8,661 nt of DNA, from NCBI GenBank assembly GCA_007129085.1, contig SKWF01000311.1, forward strand, positions 1 to 8,661, written 5' to 3'. Numbering within the stretch: position 1 is the stretch's first letter; every line of letters begins with the position of its first letter. The notes beneath the pieces are model-generated. The model did no database searches. It was not told the DNA's origin and worked only from the letters and a program-made list of their open reading frames with translations. Positions 1-5,295 of this stretch are shown here, one piece after another. The stretch comes from Balneolaceae bacterium. Lineage in GTDB: Bacteria; Bacteroidota; Rhodothermia; Balneolales; Balneolaceae. Made by a program: the position numbers and the translations under genes.

Positions 1-1
1 C

Positions 2-316
2 GTTGAGGCAAGCCGAATAGATGGACTCACCGGCGTTTGGGTTGATGATCGCAAAATCTGCGCAATGGGCATTCGGTGCTCTCGTTGGGTAACCATGCAC
101 GGTTTTGCGCTGAATGTGCAAACGGATTTAGGTTACTTCGACCACATTGTACCGTGTGGAATCAGCGATAAACAGGTCACGAGCCTCTCAAAAGAGACAG
201 GCAGGATTATAGAACTCAATGAGGTTAAAGAACGGCTCATCCACCATTTTGGTAAACAGTTTGATTTGAAACCTCAAAAAAAGAAACTGCCGACAGCAAA
301 ATCATCACAGGGGTAA
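2..316 (+). CDS. lipB: Octanoyltransferase LipB, 3' fragment (5' end outside window)
   Basis: LipB moves the octanoyl group from octanoyl-ACP to the lipoyl-domain lysine of 2-oxoacid dehydrogenases and GcvH in the cytoplasm, the first committed step of lipoate synthesis. The reading frame is open from base 2, so the gene is cut by the window edge; 104 codons remain. The fragment aligns by eye with the C-terminal half of known LipB proteins: GVWVDDRKICAMGIR carries the conserved catalytic lysine (fragment residue 18), SRWVTMHGFALNV is the family signature after it, and IVPCGI carries the acyl-accepting cysteine (fragment residue 52, bases 155-157). The tail is Lys/Gln-rich and not conserved. 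The internal ATG at 65 is not the start, since homology continues upstream of it. lipA follows after 71 bp, the usual lipB-lipA pairing. The identification is secure; the upstream part cannot be assessed. Confidence 0.95.
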   Translation, partial: VEASRIDGLTGVWVDDRKICAMGIRCSRWVTMHGFALNVQTDLGYFDHIVPCGISDKQVTSLSKETGRIIELNEVKERLIHHFGKQFDLKPQKKKLPTAKSSQG

Positions 317-387
317 CACCTTTGCCAAATTCACACTATCTTCAGGATTGGAATGTAGTTTTCGATCCGCACTAAAAAAATTGTTAT

Positions 388-1269
388 ATGATTAAGGAAT
401 TAGACGTACTTGAAAAATCCACTCCCGGCGAACGTCGGCCTGACTGGCTCCGTGTAAAACTTCCATCGGGAGAAAAGTTTAAAGAAGTATCCAAAACCAT
501 TCGGGACAATAACCTGAACACGGTTTGCTCGGAAGCACGCTGCCCGAACATGGGCGAATGCTGGGGAGCAGGAACAGCTACATTCATGATCCTCGGAGAC
601 GTATGTACACGATCATGCTCATTTTGCGCCATTAAAACCGGCCGGCCCGTACAAGGTCTCGATTGGGATGAACCTCGGCGAGTTGCAGATGCTGCATCAA
701 AAATGGACTTGAAGCACGTTGTTCTTACCTCCGTTAACCGCGATGAGCGGAAAGATGGCGGTGCTCCAATTTTTGCCGAGTGCCATAAAGTACTTCGTGA
801 TACAATTGAAGGTGTAACCATTGAGTCCCTGATTCCCGATTTCCGCGGAGCCTGGGATGAAGCGCTACAGACTGTAATCGACACCCCCCCTGATGTGCTC
901 AGCCACAATCTGGAAACTGTACCAAGACTTTACAGAACCGTTCGGCCACAAGCTAAGTACGAACGATCGCTAGAGTTACTCAAGCGTGTTAAAGCACAAG
1001 GAGTTCGTTCTAAAACCGGAATTATGGTTGGTCTCGGTGAAACCCGAGAAGAGGTCATTCAGCTGATGCAGGATTGTGTGGATCACGATGTGGATGTGTT
1101 AACCATTGGCCAATACATGCAGCCAACCAAAATGCACCACCCCGTTGTAGAATGGGTTCACCCCGATCAGTTTGCCGAATACAAAGAGATTGGCGAAAAG
1201 CTTGGGCTTGAGCATGTGGAAAGTGGACCGCTCGTGCGATCTTCTTACCACGCAGAGCGTCACGTATAA
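388..1269 (+). CDS. lipA: Lipoyl synthase LipA (radical SAM)
   Basis: LipA inserts two sulfur atoms into the protein-bound octanoyl chain made by LipB, using S-adenosylmethionine and two [4Fe-4S] clusters. The 293-residue length is normal. The auxiliary-cluster motif CX4CX5C is present as C47, C52 and C58 (CSEARCPNMGEC). The radical-SAM motif CX3CX2C is C73, C77 and C80 (CTRSCSFC). The C-terminal RSSYHAE (residues 284-290) includes the serine known to ligate the auxiliary cluster. Other family blocks are SHNLETVPRLYRTVRPQA and KTGIMVGLGE. The loop near residues 113-126 reads LTSVNRDERKDGGA, where the usual form resembles LTSVDRDDLPDGGA; this is a mild variation. The ATG at 388 has no SD and follows an A/T-rich leader, as at most genes here. 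The auxiliary cluster is consumed in catalysis, so an Fe-S carrier gene downstream makes sense. Confidence 0.97.
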   Translation: MIKELDVLEKSTPGERRPDWLRVKLPSGEKFKEVSKTIRDNNLNTVCSEARCPNMGECWGAGTATFMILGDVCTRSCSFCAIKTGRPVQGLDWDEPRRVADAASKMDLKHVVLTSVNRDERKDGGAPIFAECHKVLRDTIEGVTIESLIPDFRGAWDEALQTVIDTPPDVLSHNLETVPRLYRTVRPQAKYERSLELLKRVKAQGVRSKTGIMVGLGETREEVIQLMQDCVDHDVDVLTIGQYMQPTKMHHPVVEWVHPDQFAEYKEIGEKLGLEHVESGPLVRSSYHAERHV

Positions 1270-1290
1270 AAAAGAGAAGCAGTTTTCTCG

Positions 1291-1325
1291 ATTCCTCTTG
1301 ATCAATTTGTTATTATAAGAGGAAT
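1291..1325 (+). promoter_or_regulatory. Hairpin between lipA and plsY that encloses the SD-like sequence
   Basis: ATTCCTCTT (1291-1299) and AAGAGGAAT (1317-1325) are perfect 9-base reverse complements around a 17-base loop; G1290 and U1326 could add a wobble pair. The 3' arm contains AAGAGGA, the only SD-like sequence ahead of plsY. There is no U-run after it, so it does not look like a standard intrinsic terminator. It may control plsY translation, stabilise or process the mRNA, or help end lipA transcripts. The structure is seen in the sequence; the role is inferred. Confidence 0.45.
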
Positions 1326-1336
1326 TAAAAACCTTA

Positions 1337-1353
1337 TTTGGAAACGCTTCCGA
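1337..1353. promoter_or_regulatory. LacI-type operator-like sequence at the plsY start
   Basis: TTTGGAAACGCTTCCGA contains GGAAACGCTTCC (1340-1351), a dyad with a central CG and one mismatched pair, the pattern typical of LacI/GalR-family operators. It matches the sequence at the leucine dehydrogenase start (6501-6514) at 13 of 14 positions. It covers the proposed TTG start of plsY, so it may be partly coding. No LacI-family regulator is encoded in the window. Binding is inferred from form only. Confidence 0.3.
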
Positions 1354-2048
1354 TGCTCTCACTCCTCGTTGTTTTTGTTCTATGCTATTTAATCGGTGCC
1401 ATACCAAGTTCGCTCTGGTATGGGAAAATTGTACGCGATGTGGATATTCGCGAGCATGGAAGCGGAAATGCCGGTGCCACCAACACATTTCGGATTCTGG
1501 GCTGGAAAGCCGGAAGTATTGTACTCCTGTTTGATTTTGGAAAAGGCCTCTTTGCAACGCTTGTTGTAAGTCAGCTCGCATATCACATCGGCAGTGGCCC
1601 GATTGCATTTTATGAAACGTGGGACGTGCACTCCAACCTATTGATTCTTGCCGGTGTAGGAGCTGTAGTTGGCCATATGTTCCCTGTTTATGCCAATTTC
1701 AAAGGGGGCAAAGGCGCAGCCACAGCATGCGGAATGTTATACGGCATTGAACCGATATCCATAAGCATTACGCTCTCAATTTTTCTCATCGTAATGTTCT
1801 CCAGCCGATACGTCTCTCTTGCCTCCATCACCGGGGCCGTTATCTACCCGTTTTCCCAATTGGCATTGAAATATTGGGGTGGAATTGATATCGACGGCAG
1901 CATCATTATTTTCAGTACAGTACTCGCTTTAGGAATCATCATAAAACATAAAGGAAATATAAAACGGCTGATTGAGGGCAACGAAAATCGAATTCAATCG
2001 TTTAAACTCTCATCAGGTCGATTAAATCAAAACCGATCAGCAGAGTGA
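1338..2048 (+). CDS. plsY: Glycerol-3-phosphate acyltransferase PlsY
   Basis: PlsY is an integral membrane enzyme that transfers the acyl group of acyl-phosphate to glycerol 3-phosphate, giving lysophosphatidate, the first acylation in phospholipid synthesis. The three conserved cytoplasmic motifs are visible: GSGNAGATN (residues 41-49), HMFPVYANFKGGKGAAT (113-129) and the last loop IIKHKGNIKRLIEGNE (201-216). Several hydrophobic membrane segments lie between them, including residues 8-22, 101-113 and 140-155. At 236 residues it is a little longer than the usual 200 or so, owing to a polar C-terminal tail and an insertion near 85-98. The start is uncertain. TTG at 1338 is 13 bases after the SD-like AGAGGAA; ATG at 1353 would lose five residues but keep the first membrane segment. 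Its TGA overlaps the GTG of gpsA, indicating translational coupling. Confidence 0.94.
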   Translation: METLPMLSLLVVFVLCYLIGAIPSSLWYGKIVRDVDIREHGSGNAGATNTFRILGWKAGSIVLLFDFGKGLFATLVVSQLAYHIGSGPIAFYETWDVHSNLLILAGVGAVVGHMFPVYANFKGGKGAATACGMLYGIEPISISITLSIFLIVMFSSRYVSLASITGAVIYPFSQLALKYWGGIDIDGSIIIFSTVLALGIIIKHKGNIKRLIEGNENRIQSFKLSSGRLNQNRSAE

Positions 2049-3055
2049 AAAAAGTAAGTATTATTGGCGCCGGTAGTTTTGGTACAGCGTTATCCGTAGT
2101 TCTTGGTCAGGGTGGATACCCCGTTATGTTATGGGCACGTGAAAAAGAGGTTACAGAGGGAATAAACCGTACACAGAAAAATCCCTCTTACTTAAAAGAA
2201 GTAGAGCTCCCCGAGTCTGTCTCTGCATCTTCATCTCTTGACGAAGTTCTACGCAATACAGACATGGTGCTCTTTGCCACACCTACTCACGCTATACGTG
2301 ATGTAGCCACCACCATCAAACCGATGCTTAAAGGACATGAGATAGTAGTGACTGTCTCTAAGGGGATCGAAAAAGATACATTTATGACCCCTTCCCAAAT
2401 TCTTGTAGAAGTTTTGGAGGGGAAAATTCTAGAAGATCAGATTGGGGTTTTGGTAGGCCCGAGCCACGCCGAAGAGGTTGGGAAGTTTAAACCAACCACA
2501 GTCGTTGCCGCTGCAAATTCTAAACGTGTGGCCCGAATTATCCAGCAAACATTTATGACTCCGATGTTCAGGGTATATCTCAACCATGATATTATGGGTG
2601 TAGAGATCGGGGCTGCGCTGAAAAATATCATGGCCATTGCCGCCGGAATTACTGATGGAGCCGAGCTGGGCGATAACGCAAAAGCTGCGCTGATAACCCG
2701 TGGTCTGCACGAACTTAAACGGATGGGTGTTGAGTTGGGTGCATCACAAGATACCTTCTCCGGGTTGACCGGAATGGGAGACTTGATTGTTACTTGCACA
2801 AGTGAACACAGCCGTAATCGATACGTTGGTTTCAATATTGGCCAGGGGAAAAAGCTCGATGAAATTATTGAGGGAATGAATATGGTGGCTGAAGGAGTTA
2901 AGACAACGAATTCCGTCCATCAATGGGCTGTAAAAAACAATATAGAAATGCCCATTACAAATGCGGTTTATCGGGTACTTTTTGAAAATATTGACCCAAA
3001 AGATGCACTATACGAGTTAATGACTCGTAATCCTAAAGAAGAGAAGATGATCTGA
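2045..3055 (+). CDS. gpsA: NAD(P)H-dependent glycerol-3-phosphate dehydrogenase GpsA
   Basis: GpsA reduces dihydroxyacetone phosphate to sn-glycerol 3-phosphate in the cytoplasm and so makes the substrate used by PlsY, encoded just upstream. The length of 336 residues is typical. The N-terminal Rossmann motif is GAGSFGTA (residues 8-15). VSKGIEKDT (104-112) and VLVGPSHAEEV (135-145) are family blocks. The catalytic lysine is K193 in GAALKNIMAIAAGITDG, and the C-terminal domain has GLTGMGDLIVTCTSEHSRNRYVG (240-262). The GTG start overlaps the plsY stop as GTGA, with no separate SD, so its translation probably depends on ribosomes finishing plsY. Nothing looks broken or unusual. An adjacent plsY-gpsA pair is known from several bacteria and fits the pathway. 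Confidence 0.96.
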   Translation: MKKVSIIGAGSFGTALSVVLGQGGYPVMLWAREKEVTEGINRTQKNPSYLKEVELPESVSASSSLDEVLRNTDMVLFATPTHAIRDVATTIKPMLKGHEIVVTVSKGIEKDTFMTPSQILVEVLEGKILEDQIGVLVGPSHAEEVGKFKPTTVVAAANSKRVARIIQQTFMTPMFRVYLNHDIMGVEIGAALKNIMAIAAGITDGAELGDNAKAALITRGLHELKRMGVELGASQDTFSGLTGMGDLIVTCTSEHSRNRYVGFNIGQGKKLDEIIEGMNMVAEGVKTTNSVHQWAVKNNIEMPITNAVYRVLFENIDPKDALYELMTRNPKEEKMI

Positions 3056-3066
3056 CCATCTTCACA

Positions 3067-3112
3067 GTTTGTTCAAACAGACTGTAGATCTTTGATCAAA
3101 TAAGTTATTTGA
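3067..3112. promoter_or_regulatory. Cluster of TTTGA/TCAAA dyads before the AlbA_2-domain gene
   Basis: Most of the 60-bp gap after gpsA consists of dyads. TTTGTTCAAA (3068-3077, inside GTTTGTTCAAAC at 3067-3078) and TTTGATCAAA (3091-3100) are 9/10 identical and start 23 bp apart. TCAAATAAGTTATTTGA (3096-3112) is a perfect 17-bp palindrome ending three bases before the ATG. Half-sites TCAAA/TTTGA thus recur at 3073, 3091, 3096 and 3108. As RNA the stems would be weak and AT-rich, so a DNA-binding site for a dimeric regulator is the better reading. The symmetry is directly visible; the binding protein is unknown. Confidence 0.45.
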
Positions 3113-3115
3113 ATT

Positions 3116-3796
3116 ATGATACTCCCAAACGGCGAAATCGTAATCTCAGACATGTCGCCCTACGACCTGGAAAATCTCATCCAGACCGGTGAAGGTGCAT
3201 TTCTCGAATTTAAACGAACCGTCCCCACACCCGAAAAAATCGCACGGGAAATTGCCGCATTTGCAAATACCAAAGGTGGTACTATACTTATTGGTGTTGA
3301 TGACAATCAAACCATAGTCGGTGTCCGCGAATATTTTGAGGAAGAATTTTTACTGCTCAAAGCCTCAAGCGAATGCTGTGTTCCGGCTGTTCCCATTACT
3401 ATCGAACTGGTTCACTTTGGAGCCGAAGATGTAATGGTTGTAAAAGTACCTGAAGTTGAGGTAAAACCGATTTACAATAAGAGCAAGAAAAAGCGGCTGG
3501 TTTACGTTCGCAGAGGAGCATCCAGCATGCTGGCGAGTGACGAACTTACTGAGGTTTTGAAAAAGCAATATTCCGATGAAGGAGTTACTTTCGAGTACGG
3601 AAAAAACGAACAAATGCTTTTTCGATACCTGAATGAATATGGTGAAATCACCGTTATGAGCTTTGCAAACCTAATAAATCAAACCAGCTTTCGGGCTTCC
3701 CGAATTTTAGTTGATTTGGTTAGTGCGGGAATACTTAAGCTGTTTACAAAGGACGAAATTGATTATTATACGTTTGTGCACAGAACAAAAGATTAA
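3116..3796 (+). CDS. AlbA_2-domain (Schlafen-type) putative DNA-binding protein with C-terminal winged helix
   Basis: The first 145 or so residues match the AlbA_2 domain, often annotated as 'divergent AAA-4' or 'ATP-binding protein'. Recognisable parts are EGAFLEFKR (residues 26-34), the helix KIAREIAAFANTKGGTILIGVDD (41-63) and YVRRGASS (130-137). Residues 160-222 look like a winged helix-turn-helix: NEQMLFRYLNEYGEITVMSFANLINQTSFRASRILVDLVSAGIL. There is no signal peptide or membrane segment. The domain family is linked to nucleic-acid binding, but its role in small stand-alone proteins is unclear; a transcription regulator is the simplest guess. The ATG at 3116 immediately follows a dyad cluster, which may indicate autoregulation. 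ATG at codon 13 is an alternative start, but the preceding residues read as normal protein. The next gene begins 9 bp after its stop, so the two are probably cotranscribed. Confidence 0.8.
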   Translation: MILPNGEIVISDMSPYDLENLIQTGEGAFLEFKRTVPTPEKIAREIAAFANTKGGTILIGVDDNQTIVGVREYFEEEFLLLKASSECCVPAVPITIELVHFGAEDVMVVKVPEVEVKPIYNKSKKKRLVYVRRGASSMLASDELTEVLKKQYSDEGVTFEYGKNEQMLFRYLNEYGEITVMSFANLINQTSFRASRILVDLVSAGILKLFTKDEIDYYTFVHRTKD

Positions 3797-3805
3797 AACT
3801 GTTTT

Positions 3806-4258
3806 ATGGCTGTTGAAGAAGAAAATTTAGACGACGTAATCTCCTCACTCATTGATGATGATGCCGGAGGCGATGATTCCGCACCAAACGGTATGCCGGG
3901 ATTTCCTGAGGTATCCGGTGAGGTAAGTGAGCACCCAATCAACCTTACCGAACGAGCCGCAAAACAGATCTCCAAGATTAAAAACGACGAAAATCTGGAT
4001 GAAAACCTATACCTGCGTGTTGCAGTAGAAGGTGGTGGGTGCTCAGGCTTGAGCTACAAACTCGGGTTTGATATCCGAACGGATGAGGATAACATCTATG
4101 AATCCCAGGGAATAGAAGTGATCGTAGATCCTAAACACATTATTTACCTCAACGGAATTGAGATCGATTACCCCGATGGCTTAGATGCTCGCGGATTTAC
4201 CTTCGAAAACCCCAATGCCAGCGAAGCATGTGGCTGTGGCTCTTCATTTGCCGTATAA
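3806..4258 (+). CDS. A-type iron-sulfur carrier (HesB/IscA/ErpA family) with acidic N-terminal extension
   Basis: A-type carriers hold Fe-S clusters and pass them to client enzymes. The core (about residues 45-150) has the three conserved cysteines: C79 in GGGCSGLSY, and C142 and C144 in the C-terminal ACGCGSSFAV. INLTERAAKQI (45-55) and FENPNASEACGCG are typical of the family. The whole protein is 150 residues against roughly 105-120 for most members. The extra 44 residues at the N-terminus carry 13 Asp/Glu and no Lys/Arg, and look disordered. ATG at codon 30 could be an alternative start, but the 9-bp spacing from the upstream gene favours 3806. I cannot distinguish IscA, ErpA and SufA subtypes, so no symbol is given. 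LipA, four genes upstream, is a plausible client (inference). The gene converges on hslO with 14 bp between stops and no clear terminator. Confidence 0.9.
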   Translation: MAVEEENLDDVISSLIDDDAGGDDSAPNGMPGFPEVSGEVSEHPINLTERAAKQISKIKNDENLDENLYLRVAVEGGGCSGLSYKLGFDIRTDEDNIYESQGIEVIVDPKHIIYLNGIEIDYPDGLDARGFTFENPNASEACGCGSSFAV

Positions 4259-4272
4259 ACGCCGGTGGGCAT

Positions 4273-5196
4273 TTAGTTTAATTTCGCCCGTGCCGATTTT
4301 ACCAGCTTCTTAATCTCTTCCCGGGGAATCGTCATTTTATCACCGCAGTAGTTACATACAACTTCCTGGCTCTCCCCTTCCATCTCTTTTAAATCTTCGT
4401 AACCAAGCATCGACAGCGCATTTTTAAACCGCTTCGGTGAACAACGGCAGAAAAAATCTACCGGTTGCCGATCGAGCTCTTTTACGCTGTACGGCACGGC
4501 TGCGAGCTCCATAATGTCATCAATATACTTTCCATCTTCGAAAAATGATGCAATTGGCGGCAACTCAGAAATTAACTCTTGCAGGTGCGTCATCGTCTCC
4601 TCTTCAGCTTCCGGCATACGTTGAATCATCAAACCACCCGCCTCTTTTACATTGCCATCATCCGTTAGCGAAACATCCAGCTGAATGGCCGACAATACCT
4701 GTTCCGATTGTGCCAAAAAGTGCGCAACATCCGCAATAATATCTCCCTTCACCAGCTGAATTGTGCTGGTTCTCGGCTCCGCTTCGTTGTATAGAATTTT
4801 TGATACGGTTAAGAGTCCTACTCCAAGTCCATCGCCCAGTTCTGTGTCCGGTTGCGAGTAGTCCAGTGCAGCCTGCGGATTTTGAACATACCCCCTAATT
4901 TCGCCAACACGGTTCGCTTCAGCGGCGATTACACCCACGGGGCCACTACCCTCAAAACGCAACTTTATACGCTCTTCCCCTTTCAGCTCGGATGCCAGAA
5001 GCATCGCTGCCGTTAATGCCCTGCCAAGTAGCACTGTACTCAGCAGCGAAAGATTATGATTCTCCTTGGCAGTCTGTACGACATCCGTCGTTTTTACTAC
5101 ACTTACTTTAAATTGTCCGTCTGTTGCAATGCCTTTAATGAGGCGGTCTTTAAACTGAAATTCTTTTTTAAGAGACATATTCCTCTTCTTCATCAA
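4273..5196 (-). CDS. hslO: Redox-regulated chaperone Hsp33
   Basis: Hsp33 is a cytoplasmic holdase chaperone that is inactive when its four cysteines bind zinc and becomes active when they are oxidised. The C-terminal zinc site is intact: C250-X-C252 (FFCRCSP) and C281-X2-C284 (VVCNYCGD). The N-terminal domain starts around KDRLIKGIATDG (residues 17-27), with GRALTAAMLLASELKGEERI (58-77), FEGSGPVGVIAAEAN (81-95) and RGYVQNP (101-107). The length of 307 residues is near normal. The start is uncertain: ATGs lie at 5196, 5193 and 5178. The last is preceded by AAGAGG, but with only three bases between, so the longest version is reported. The 99-bp gap from the leucine dehydrogenase gene upstream contains two dyads, so hslO may have its own control. 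Confidence 0.95.
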   Translation of the reverse strand: MMKKRNMSLKKEFQFKDRLIKGIATDGQFKVSVVKTTDVVQTAKENHNLSLLSTVLLGRALTAAMLLASELKGEERIKLRFEGSGPVGVIAAEANRVGEIRGYVQNPQAALDYSQPDTELGDGLGVGLLTVSKILYNEAEPRTSTIQLVKGDIIADVAHFLAQSEQVLSAIQLDVSLTDDGNVKEAGGLMIQRMPEAEEETMTHLQELISELPPIASFFEDGKYIDDIMELAAVPYSVKELDRQPVDFFCRCSPKRFKNALSMLGYEDLKEMEGESQEVVCNYCGDKMTIPREEIKKLVKSARAKLN

Positions 5197-5218
5197 ATTG
5201 TAATTCCACGTACCTATT

Positions 5219-5257
5219 CAACAACTACCATGCGTTGTTGCGTTTACAAAATACGCA
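5219..5257. repeat. Two adjacent inverted repeats in the leader of hslO
   Basis: CAACAAC (5219-5225) and GTTGTTG (5234-5240) form a perfect 7-bp dyad with an 8-base spacer. TGCGT (5239-5243) and ACGCA (5253-5257) form a 5-bp dyad with a 9-base spacer; the two share bases 5239-5240. They lie in the 99-bp gap between the end of the leucine dehydrogenase gene and hslO, both on the - strand. They could be an operator, part of the hslO 5' leader, or a weak terminator. There is no clear U-run on the - strand after them. Confidence 0.3.
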
Positions 5258-5295
5258 GATTTTTAATCAGATGAATCGTCCGGCAAGAACTTCCT

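Noticed and set aside
321..329. TTTGCCAAA dyad in the lipB-lipA gap
   Set aside because: It is too short, and its spacing differs from the TTTGNTCAAA sites. No promoter with a proper spacing was found in this 71-bp gap either.
858..869. TGAAGCGCTACA, a LacI-operator look-alike
   Set aside because: It lies inside conserved lipA coding sequence, where the bases are explained by the protein; kept only as a warning about chance matches.
384..908. Long - strand open frame (174 codons) opposite lipA
   Set aside because: It is antisense to a clear lipA with intact motifs, shows no recognisable domain and has a Ser/Arg-rich composition typical of shadow frames. The same applies to the other overlapping frames opposite plsY, gpsA, hslO, leucine dehydrogenase and recJ.
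1274..1289. GAGAA-N6-TTCTC hairpin right after lipA
   Set aside because: The 5-bp stem has little G/C and no U-run follows it; the stronger hairpin at 1291-1325 is reported instead.
4259..4272. Possible bidirectional terminator between the Fe-S carrier gene and hslO
   Set aside because: Only 14 bp separate the stops and I could not find a stable stem with flanking A/T runs.
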